Shown: piece after piece, positions 1 through 7,742 of the stretch
Layout: each line of letters opens with the position of its first letter
How positions within the stretch are numbered: position 1 is the first letter of the stretch
Source: Alterisphingorhabdus sp051668705
GTDB taxonomy: Bacteria; Pseudomonadota; Alphaproteobacteria; Sphingomonadales; Sphingomonadaceae
NCBI RefSeq assembly: GCF_051668705.1
Contig: NZ_CP196351.1
Coordinates: 1,240,001-1,304,000, forward strand
DNA length: 64,000 bases
Reading direction: 5' to 3'
Translations under genes and position numbers: made by a program
The notes under the pieces: model-generated
Databases searched by the model: none
Told to the model about the DNA's origin: nothing
What the model saw: the letters and a program-made list of their open reading frames with translations, nothing else

Positions 1-2
1 TC

Positions 3-134
3 GCCGCATTATCTGCGCAATTTGAGGTACGCCCATGGCAGATAACCGGTCTGCAAAGCTATCGTTATGATGAGGGCAGGTGGGATGCACCCTATGCACA
101 GAGTTTCCGCGGGAAGCATGGCCCTTTTGACTAA
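3..134 (+). CDS. C-terminal fragment of an unrecognised protein
   Basis: An open frame enters from the left edge and ends at TAA 132-134, giving 43 residues that end in HGPFD. The fragment is rich in aromatic and charged residues (RPWQITG, SYRYDEGRW) and shows no membrane segment. It is convergent with the reductase gene that follows. I do not recognise the family from this tail, and the start lies outside the window. That it is coding is inferred from the uninterrupted frame and protein-like composition only. Confidence 0.5.
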   Translation, partial: AALSAQFEVRPWQITGLQSYRYDEGRWDAPYAQSFRGKHGPFD

Positions 135-151
135 GCCATGAGACCGCCAGT

Positions 152-1384
152 TTAGGCCAGTCCAACCTCTTTAAACGGTATGTCGGGGTTTGCCAGTTGC
201 TCTGCGTCCAATATATCTGCGTTTTCAATCAGTTTTTTGCCTTGAACATAGTCTTTGGTGCGGTTGATACAGTCCACAGCGATGACCTTTCCATCCAAGA
301 GATATATGACGGAGAAGCTATTGCTTTCGGGGTCGCCACGGCAAATTTCTTCATCAAAGCCTAATGAAAAACCAATGGTTTGCAATTTTACATCATATTG
401 GTTCGACCAAAACCATGGAACGACTTTATAAGGAATATCCTGACCACAAATATGGCCGGCTACAGTTTTGGCTTGATCATGCGCGTTCTGTACTGACTCT
501 AAGCGAACATGCGCGCCATTGGCATATGGGTTAGCATGGGTTGCACAATCACCAATTGCATAAATGTCCGGCAGATTGGTCCGGCACATTGAATCTACAT
601 CCACACCATTGCCGCCCATTGCGCCCTCAGCAAGCAATGGACCGGTTTCAGGGATGATGCCTATGCCGAAGACTACCATGTCTGTTGGCAGTCCAGTGCC
701 ATCTTCTAATATGATGGATGTTGCATTACCTTCAGTATCAGTAACGAACTTCTCCGCCTTGGTGTTCAACCGAAAGGTAACGCCATGGGCTTCATGCAGT
801 TTCTGAAAATAATCAGCAATATGTCGCCCTGAGACCCTGTTTAGTAAACGATCTTGTAGTTCTATCAGATTAACTGACTTGCCAATTTTTGCAGCAGCTG
901 CCGCGACTTCTAATCCAATATAGCCGCCACCAATGATATTAATATTCTCTGCACTAGGTAGCGCTTTGCGAATCGCATCTGCATCGCGTTTCTGACGCAA
1001 AGTGAAGACATTTCGTGCATGACTACCCGGACAATCGAGCATGCGCGGTGCTCCGCCTGTCGCCCAAACCAGTTTTTTGTAAGCAAGCTGTCTATCGTTC
1101 GACAGTGTGATGATATTCCCCATGGAATCAACACGGCTGACGCGCGTGCCGCAGAGAATATTAATCTCTCGCTCTTCCCAAAATATATCTGGCCGCATCG
1201 CCATACGCTCAAAAGTCTTTTCTCCGGAAAGATATTCTTTGGATAAAGGCGGGCGTTCATAGGGATTATATGGCTCATCACCGATCATTGCTATGGACCC
1301 TTCAAAGCCCATTTGGCGCAGAGCAATCGCGGTTTGCGCGCCGCCATGTCCTGCACCGGCAATAATGATGTCGTAACTGTCCAT
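152..1384 (-). CDS. FAD-dependent NAD(P)H:ferredoxin/rubredoxin-type reductase
   Basis: A 410-residue flavoprotein of the class that passes electrons from NADH to a ferredoxin or rubredoxin, as in the rhodocoxin and putidaredoxin reductases. The N-terminal FAD-binding glycine motif is GAGHGG near residue 8. A second nucleotide fold, GGGYIGLE, sits around residue 150 and should bind NAD(P)H. A late FAD contact reads YAIGDCA. The C-terminal reductase domain contains PWFWSNQYD, a signature of this subfamily. I chose the ATG at 1384 because the family begins right at the FAD fold and GGGTG-like purines precede it; the frame extends 44 codons further upstream without resemblance. No ferredoxin or P450 partner is in the neighbourhood, so the electron acceptor is unknown. 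Confidence 0.85.
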   Translation of the reverse strand: MDSYDIIIAGAGHGGAQTAIALRQMGFEGSIAMIGDEPYNPYERPPLSKEYLSGEKTFERMAMRPDIFWEEREINILCGTRVSRVDSMGNIITLSNDRQLAYKKLVWATGGAPRMLDCPGSHARNVFTLRQKRDADAIRKALPSAENINIIGGGYIGLEVAAAAAKIGKSVNLIELQDRLLNRVSGRHIADYFQKLHEAHGVTFRLNTKAEKFVTDTEGNATSIILEDGTGLPTDMVVFGIGIIPETGPLLAEGAMGGNGVDVDSMCRTNLPDIYAIGDCATHANPYANGAHVRLESVQNAHDQAKTVAGHICGQDIPYKVVPWFWSNQYDVKLQTIGFSLGFDEEICRGDPESNSFSVIYLLDGKVIAVDCINRTKDYVQGKKLIENADILDAEQLANPDIPFKEVGLA

Positions 1385-1481
1385 CCGGCATTCACCCTTG
1401 TTGAGCTGTGTAATACAGCGTTCTTTCATGCTCTGACAAGGCAATTGTATGGAAAAAAGTTTATTTGATGAAGGCTTTGTG

Positions 1482-1510
1482 TTGACCATCGGCAATGGCG
1501 CAATTATAGG
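1482..1510 (+). promoter_or_regulatory. Probable sigma-70-type promoter of the tRNA-Met gene
   Basis: TTGACC at 1482-1487 and TATAGG at 1505-1510 are separated by exactly 17 bases and lie about 50 bases upstream of the tRNA. The -35 box matches the consensus at 5 of 6 positions and the -10 box at 4 of 6. It lies just upstream of the reductase gene on the other strand. Seen by eye; no transcription start is known. Confidence 0.5.
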
Positions 1511-1560
1511 CCGCAACCTATCGAAACAGGAAAAGCGCTTTTAAGCGCCCTATCGATTGT

Positions 1561-1637
1561 GGCGGAGTAGCTCAGTTGGTTAGAGCAGTGGAATCATAAT
1601 CCATTTGTCGGGGGTTCAAATCCCTCCTCCGCTACCA
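1561..1637 (+). tRNA. tRNA-Met (anticodon CAU), CCA encoded
   Basis: The 77 bases fold into a complete cloverleaf. The acceptor stem GGCGGAG pairs with CTCCGCT. The D-arm stem is GCTC/GAGC, the anticodon stem GTGGA/TCCAT carries loop ATCATAA with anticodon CAT, and the T-arm contains GTTCAAAT. The 3' CCA is encoded at 1635-1637. The GGCGGAG start and the stem without three consecutive GC pairs next to the loop argue against initiator tRNA. An Ile tRNA read through lysidine at C34 also has CAT and cannot be fully excluded, but elongator Met fits better. Confidence 0.9.
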
Positions 1638-1888
1638 GCATTTTCAGCCAAAACCCGTATTGTCCGTTATCGCTTATATTTCTATGCGATAAATGACGCA
1701 TTGTCCCAACAGGCCTATGGGTAGCTGTGATGTCGATTTATTATAACTCTACGTTATAAATGATCCAGAGCATTATTAAATATTACTCATAAAAACTGTA
1801 AGATAGGTTATCTACCAACAACCAAAATTTTACATCTCCAAAATATCTTTGCCACCAATTATTAATAGGTCTTAGCGATATCGGTTGC

Positions 1889-3958
1889 ATGGATTTAGCT
1901 AACACTCCGATAGTACCTATAAAAGATGACCTTTTCTTGCTAGCAAGAAGGCTGCGTCGGCCAATTTGGGTTTATGATACTGATTGCAAATCTATTGCTT
2001 TCGCTAACCAATCCGCATGCGAATTATGGGATGCAGAGAACGAAGAGTCTCTTTGTGCGCGTGACCTTTCTTCCGGAATGTCTCTGACAGTAGCTGAACG
2101 GCTAAAGCAGTTTCAGAGCGACTTTATTGCACGCGATGCGGTTTTTACTGAAACTTGGACGCTCCATCCTAAAGGTCGGCCTGTAACAGTAGATGTTGTG
2201 TATTCTGGCTTTGTTATGCCGGACGGCCGAATGGCCATGATGTGCGAAGTCATTCGCGATGAGGCAAAAGCTCCAGAAACTGCTCGAACAGCCAATGCAA
2301 TATTGCATACTGATGTTAAAATTGCGCTTTTCGGTAATGATGGCAGCATTCTCTATCATAACCCCGCTGCGCGCAGCGTTCTGCCCAGTGCCAACGCTAC
2401 ATCAGGCCAATTATTTGTTGAACCAAGCGATTTTCCTAGGCTGTTAAAGGAAATTTCCGTTGATGGAGAAAGCAGATTTGTCACCGAAATTTATACATCT
2501 TCTGGCCAGCAATGGTTCGACCTTAGAACCAAACAGTGTCTCGATCCGGTAAGCGGAGAGATAGCCTATCTTGTAACCGCTTATGATGTATCGGAATTGA
2601 AGGAGTCGACAGACAAAGCCCGTTATTTGGCGGCTCGTGATCAATTAACTGGGTGCTATAATCGGTCCATAGTTCAGGGAAATTGGGATGAAGTTGGGGC
2701 CGGTCGCCGCAAAGAAGACTATACGATTATCTATTTTGACGTGGATATGTTTAAACATATTAACGACACCTACGGCCATAGCGCTGGCGATGCCACTTTG
2801 TGCCTGATTGCGGAGCGTTTGCGTCGGCATGTCGGGGATGGGGACGTATTGGCGCGCTTAGGCGGCGATGAGTTTATCATCGTGCTGAATGGCTTGGTGG
2901 ATGAAACTGAGCTGATCAACAAACTGGATGCTATTCAATGTGACCTTAAAAAGCCCTTCGAGCTGGAGGCAGCAACATTGAATATTGGTGTGAGCATTGG
3001 TGCGTGCACCAAGAACAGTGCTGATCAAGTTCCATGGCCGGAGGCGCTTCTGCAAGCGGACTTGGCCATGTATTGCGCCAAACGTAGTGAGACTGATGAT
3101 TATGTCATTTACGATGAAACCATTGGTGCCGCTGCAAAAGAGCGCAACAGATTTGAAGTTGAAATCAAAAATGCCATAGCGAACCGTGAGTTTGAGATAT
3201 TCTATCAGCCCAGACTCGACCTCGCATCAAATACTATAATCGCTGCAGAGGCTTTACTGCGCTGGCCGCACACTGAGCTTGGGGACATACCGCCGAGTAA
3301 ATTCATACCTATCTGTGAAGAGATGGGTGTTATGAATCAAATCGGCTCGATCGTGTTTGACAAAGTCAGTGAACAACTGAGTATATGGCATAAGCAAGGT
3401 GTAAATCTTAGTGTTTCAATCAATGTCTCCCCCAAACAATTTCAGCATGAGGACTTTATAACTATTGCTGAACGCATTGAAGAAAATGCAGAATTTCCAC
3501 TGTCTTTGCTTGAGCTTGAAATTACGGAAACCTCCCTTGTTGGTGATAGTGCTGACGTATCCCGGCGCATTCAAAGGATCAGGGAGTTAGGCTTTAAGTT
3601 GGCCATTGATGATTTTGGCACGGGTTATTCTAATCTTGCCTATATTTCACGCTTCCCCGTCGGTTGCATAAAGGCGGATCGCAGCTTTGTAGAACAATTG
3701 CCACATTCAGATCCCTTGCTGCGGTTGATTTTTGCACTCGCAAAACAAATTGGATCGACCATTGTTGCAGAAGGGGTGGAAACTCATGAACAATTGGCCT
3801 GGCTAAGGCAGAATGATTGTGATCAAGTTCAAGGCTTTTTGTTAAGCGAAGCTATCCCGGCTAAAGGCTTTATAAAAGTATGTAGAGAGGTCGAAATAAG
3901 AATGGCAAACAGGCTTTTAGTCAACCCGATGAAAAGCAATACACTTGATTTTACCTAA
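1889..3958 (+). CDS. PAS-PAS-GGDEF-EAL cyclic-di-GMP signalling protein
   Basis: A 689-residue, apparently cytosolic protein. Two PAS-like sensor regions (about 15-120 and 135-240) precede a GGDEF domain with an intact GGDEF at residues 325-329 and an EAL domain with EALLRW from residue 454. The EAL domain keeps NVSPKQF, EITET, DDFGTGYS and AEGVET, which hold the metal ligands and catalytic base region, so both synthesis (diguanylate cyclase) and hydrolysis (phosphodiesterase) of c-di-GMP are possible. The RxxD inhibitory site five residues before GGDEF is replaced by GDGD. No signal peptide or membrane helix is visible. The gene is the first of three GGDEF-EAL genes in the same direction, with 150 bases before the next. 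Which activity dominates cannot be told from sequence. Confidence 0.92.
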   Translation: MDLANTPIVPIKDDLFLLARRLRRPIWVYDTDCKSIAFANQSACELWDAENEESLCARDLSSGMSLTVAERLKQFQSDFIARDAVFTETWTLHPKGRPVTVDVVYSGFVMPDGRMAMMCEVIRDEAKAPETARTANAILHTDVKIALFGNDGSILYHNPAARSVLPSANATSGQLFVEPSDFPRLLKEISVDGESRFVTEIYTSSGQQWFDLRTKQCLDPVSGEIAYLVTAYDVSELKESTDKARYLAARDQLTGCYNRSIVQGNWDEVGAGRRKEDYTIIYFDVDMFKHINDTYGHSAGDATLCLIAERLRRHVGDGDVLARLGGDEFIIVLNGLVDETELINKLDAIQCDLKKPFELEAATLNIGVSIGACTKNSADQVPWPEALLQADLAMYCAKRSETDDYVIYDETIGAAAKERNRFEVEIKNAIANREFEIFYQPRLDLASNTIIAAEALLRWPHTELGDIPPSKFIPICEEMGVMNQIGSIVFDKVSEQLSIWHKQGVNLSVSINVSPKQFQHEDFITIAERIEENAEFPLSLLELEITETSLVGDSADVSRRIQRIRELGFKLAIDDFGTGYSNLAYISRFPVGCIKADRSFVEQLPHSDPLLRLIFALAKQIGSTIVAEGVETHEQLAWLRQNDCDQVQGFLLSEAIPAKGFIKVCREVEIRMANRLLVNPMKSNTLDFT

Positions 3959-4108
3959 CCGTCAATCAGCAGTCAGAGTGTTTAACTCTAATAATTCAAC
4001 TGCAAGATAATTTCAATCTAATCAAATATTTTGTAACAAGTGATTAAAACTCTCATTATTTATTAACCTTAAACTTTTATGACTTTGTTTCTGGTAAGAG
4101 GAAGATAA

Positions 4109-7100
4109 ATGTTGGGTCTATTATCGGCGGCCTCTGCTGACGATGCTATCTTTGTTGCGAGAGTTACTGAAGCATCGGGAATAGATGTGCTTTGGATGGT
4201 CATCGCCACATCATTAGTGATGTTTATGCAGGGCGGCTTTCTGTTGCTTGAGGCCGGCTCCGTTCGCTCTAAAAACACCATCAATGTTGCGCAAAAAAAT
4301 GCTACAGACCTTATAGTTTCTGGTTGTATTTTCATGACATTGGGTGCCAAAATTATGTTTGGCGCTGGCTCTACTGGCTGGTTCGGTTTTGGCGGCTTTT
4401 CTTTCTCTGATACCAAATATCAGCCAATGCTGATTTATCAATTTGGTTTTTGCGCTGCTGCGGCAACCATCGTTTCTGGTGCAATCGCTGAGAGAATGCG
4501 TTTTCATGCCTATATTTTCTTAACCGCTATTATTGCTGCCATAGTTTACCCAGCTTTTGGACATTTGGTTTGGGGCAAGGCCCTGATCGATAATAATCCA
4601 GCATTCCTGGCTGATTTCGGCTTCCTAGACTTTGCTGGTGGATCGGTTGTTCATGTCATTGGCGGAGCTGCCGCATTGGGCGCATGTCTAGCTGTTGGGC
4701 CCAGAATTGGTAGGTTCGATGAGAATGGCAAAGTGGTGTCCATGCCTGGGCACTCTAGTGTGTTGTCATTATTTGGCGTGGTTCTGCTCGGTATTGCTTG
4801 GGTTGGCTTTAACGCTGGCACAGCGTCACCCTCTACATCAGCTTTTACACAGATTGTCGTGAACACGGTTGTTGCAATGTGCTTTGGCGGTCTGGCGGGC
4901 CTTGTTTATGATATGCTTCGCGGCAGTAAGAGCACACACCCCAAAACGACCAGCACGGGTATATTGGGTGGTTTGGTTGGTATCACAGCGGGCTGCGCAT
5001 ATGTCGACTTTCAGGGTGCAATGGTCATCGGATTTGCATCGGGCATGGTTGCGACAATTGGTGCAAAATGTCTTTTGCACAGTTTCAAAATTGATGACCC
5101 AGTTGATGCTATCGCGACACATTTGATTGGCGGTGCAACCGGTACATTGATGATACCCTTATTTGTTTCCGCTGAGTTCTTAACCATGAGCCGCCTCGAT
5201 CTTTTGATCACGCAAGCGACCGGGGTAGGTCTTGCATTGCTCTGGGGCTGTGGAGCGGCTTTTACAGCTTTAAAAGTGTTTTCTCTCTTCGGGGCTATTC
5301 GCGTCAGCCCAGAGGAAGAGGAGATTGGTCTCAATCTGGTCGAGCATAATGAGAATATTGATCTGGAGCCCCTAAAACGCATTATTGCAGAGCAGCAATC
5401 ACCATTGGTTGAGCTCATGGTCGACAAGACTGTAGAAGCGCGCGAAGAATTGGAAGAAGGCAAGCGGCGTTTCACAGATTATGAAAAAGTTGATACTGAC
5501 TGGCTTTGGGAAGCTGACACTGATTTCAAATTCACCTATGTTTCTGATCGTTTTTTAGCGGGATTTGGCGGCACGGCAGATGAGTTACTGGGAACCAATT
5601 ACCTCGATCTGCTGGAGCCTTTTGATCGACCGGTAGAATCGTTAAAGCGGCATATTGATCTGCTTTCTGATTTTGCCGATGAAATTTTTGCGTGCACAGA
5701 CAAATCGGGCCAGCGCCGAATCTTTTCTATTGCAGGTATTGCGCAGTTTGATGCGCGCGGAGAGTTTACCGGTTATCGTGGTCGTTCGTTAGAAATCACC
5801 GATAAGGTCCAGGCACAGGACGAAATTCAGTATCTAGCCTTTCACGACCATCTTACCGGCCTTGCCAATCGTAAACTGTTTGAGACCCAAGTTGCCGAGC
5901 TGCAAAAACATGTCGACGAGCATCACCAAAAACTCGCGGTCATTGCGCTTGATCTTGATGGCTTTAAGCCAGTGAATGACAATTTCGGACATCATGTGGG
6001 CGATGAGCTTCTACGTGCTGTTGCTGAAAGGCTGCAATCGATTTCTGGGCCCGATGCCATTGTCTCCAGATTTGGCGGTGATGAGTTTGTGATTGCGGCG
6101 ATTTTGCCAGAAAATGGAACGGCATTGTTGGCAGATGTTGCCAATTGGCTTATTTCTGAAGTGCGCCGGCCGTATCGTATTGAAGGTCTTGAAATTAATA
6201 TCAGCTCGTCTTTGGGGAGCGCAGTGTTTCCTGATGATGCAAAAGAGATTGCTGAATTGGTTCAGCTCTCTGACATTGCGCTTTATGAAGCAAAGGGCAA
6301 ATCCAAAGGCACCTGGATGCGCTTTTCGAGCAAAATGAAGGCCAAATTGCACCGCCGAAAACGGTTGGAAGATGACATTCGCACTGCGCTGAAAGATGGT
6401 GGTGTCTACGCTGTGTATCAACCGCAAATTGATCTACATACGCAAAAACTAACAGGTTTTGAGGCCCTTGCGCGTTGGGCGCATCCCGAATTTGGGGATA
6501 TGGCACCAAGCGAATTTGTTAGAATTGCTGAAGAGACCGGGGTCATAGATGAATTGGGGCAGCTTATGCTTAGGGAAGCGTGCAAAACTGCAGTAACATG
6601 GCCCCAGATTAACGGGCAAGATTTGATGATATCCGTTAATGTGTCTCCGTATCAGTTTTATAATGAAGATATTTTCAGCACGGTGAAAAGCGCTATCGAG
6701 CAATCGGGATTAGATGCACGCCGCCTGGAAATTGAGATTACTGAAGGAACATTGGTTAGAGAGAGTGATCAGGCCATTAAGATTCTTCGGTCGCTTCGGG
6801 AAATAGGTGTGCGTATTGCAGTCGATGACTTTGGCACTGGCTATTCGTCACTCAGCTATCTTCAACGTTTCCCTCTTGACCGCCTCAAAATTGATCGCGC
6901 ATTTGTCCGTGAGTTAGAGGATAATGTTGGGGATCAGAGGATTACGCATGCGATTATTGATCTGGGGCGTAATCTGGGACTCAATGTTATTGCCGAAGGT
7001 GTTGAGACTACTGGGCAGCTTGATACTTTGTCAAAAATGTCTTGTCACGAAGCGCAAGGCTTTCTCATCTCGCGGCCAGTAGGTGCTGTTCAGACACTCA

Positions 7101-7243
7101 CTATCATTGCTGAACATGCAATGGGTGGCGGAGCTATCGTTACAGACCAAGAGAGCCATGACGAAAATGATCCTATTGTGGAGAACGAAGGGACGGCCAA
7201 TCCGGACTTTGTGAATCTTAAGAGAAGTGGTCTTGCTCAATAG
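4109..7243 (+). CDS. Ammonium transporter-PAS-GGDEF-EAL fusion (candidate ammonium sensor for c-di-GMP)
   Basis: A 1044-residue inner-membrane protein. Residues about 20-410 form a full Amt/AmtB-type domain. It has the two pore histidines (H182 in AGGSVVHV and H338 in ATHLIGG), the preceding acidic position in LDFAGG, the HLVWG segment and GFNAGTA. A linker and PAS domain (about 460-560, starting DTDWLWEAD) lead to GGDEF (656-660) and EAL (EALARW from 785). The EAL domain keeps NVSPYQF, EITEGT, DDFGTGYSS, KIDRAF and AEGVET. No RxxD inhibitory site is seen. Amt domains fused to signalling modules are known as ammonium sensors (for example Amt-histidine kinase fusions), so ammonium binding or conduction probably tunes c-di-GMP turnover; this is inference. 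The ATG at 4109 is preceded by AAGAGGAAG. No glnK lies beside it, unlike ordinary amtB. Confidence 0.93.
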   Translation: MLGLLSAASADDAIFVARVTEASGIDVLWMVIATSLVMFMQGGFLLLEAGSVRSKNTINVAQKNATDLIVSGCIFMTLGAKIMFGAGSTGWFGFGGFSFSDTKYQPMLIYQFGFCAAAATIVSGAIAERMRFHAYIFLTAIIAAIVYPAFGHLVWGKALIDNNPAFLADFGFLDFAGGSVVHVIGGAAALGACLAVGPRIGRFDENGKVVSMPGHSSVLSLFGVVLLGIAWVGFNAGTASPSTSAFTQIVVNTVVAMCFGGLAGLVYDMLRGSKSTHPKTTSTGILGGLVGITAGCAYVDFQGAMVIGFASGMVATIGAKCLLHSFKIDDPVDAIATHLIGGATGTLMIPLFVSAEFLTMSRLDLLITQATGVGLALLWGCGAAFTALKVFSLFGAIRVSPEEEEIGLNLVEHNENIDLEPLKRIIAEQQSPLVELMVDKTVEAREELEEGKRRFTDYEKVDTDWLWEADTDFKFTYVSDRFLAGFGGTADELLGTNYLDLLEPFDRPVESLKRHIDLLSDFADEIFACTDKSGQRRIFSIAGIAQFDARGEFTGYRGRSLEITDKVQAQDEIQYLAFHDHLTGLANRKLFETQVAELQKHVDEHHQKLAVIALDLDGFKPVNDNFGHHVGDELLRAVAERLQSISGPDAIVSRFGGDEFVIAAILPENGTALLADVANWLISEVRRPYRIEGLEINISSSLGSAVFPDDAKEIAELVQLSDIALYEAKGKSKGTWMRFSSKMKAKLHRRKRLEDDIRTALKDGGVYAVYQPQIDLHTQKLTGFEALARWAHPEFGDMAPSEFVRIAEETGVIDELGQLMLREACKTAVTWPQINGQDLMISVNVSPYQFYNEDIFSTVKSAIEQSGLDARRLEIEITEGTLVRESDQAIKILRSLREIGVRIAVDDFGTGYSSLSYLQRFPLDRLKIDRAFVRELEDNVGDQRITHAIIDLGRNLGLNVIAEGVETTGQLDTLSKMSCHEAQGFLISRPVGAVQTLTIIAEHAMGGGAIVTDQESHDENDPIVENEGTANPDFVNLKRSGLAQ

Positions 7244-7742
7244 AAAGACAAACACGCAACCAATGCCATTCAGAAATCCTCAGTTGGTGTGCCAATAGCT
7301 ACCACATTTTCTCCAGCACGCACAGTCGGTCCCAATAGGCAATAAAGCGCTGGGCGCGGGCTTTCTAGAATTTCAGCGAACCCAACTTCGAGAATAGGAC
7401 ATATTTCACCAAATTCGTAACCTGCATTTTTCTTTTGACCAGAAACATGTTTGGCAAATTGATATAATTGGAAAAACTTCACACGGAGATACATTTTACA
7501 ACCCACAAAAATTGCTTTGATGAGAAACTGACGCCGAAAGATCAAGTGCTGCGCTTAGGCCAAGAGCGTGGCTGTCCTACGGTAATTCTGAGTCCCGTGC
7601 AGTTATCAGCGTTTTTAAGACACTGCTTGCAGCTTTTACCTTATATTTTCTTTTATGCGCTAAGCGTAACGATACTGCTTAGAGGATCAATTGATAGGTT
7701 TGAAAAATTGGCCAATGGCAGGAGTTTTGGAACAGGGGCGAT
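7244..7742. other. 499-base intergenic stretch without a convincing gene
   Basis: This gap separates the Amt fusion from the third GGDEF-EAL gene. Frames exist on both strands (7270-7545 minus, up to 91 codons; 7468-7776 plus, 102 codons), but neither has a clear ribosome-binding site or a recognisable domain. The plus frame would run into the next gene out of phase. The minus frame ends in a protein-like stretch (GPTVRAGENVVAIG), so a small or decayed gene is possible. No tRNA or strong terminator is seen. Confidence 0.4.

Noticed and set aside
1561..1637. Reading the CAU tRNA as initiator tRNA or as an Ile tRNA
   Set aside because: It lacks the three GC pairs next to the anticodon loop and the C-A end mismatch of initiators; the Ile reading is possible in principle but the stem sequence fits elongator Met better.
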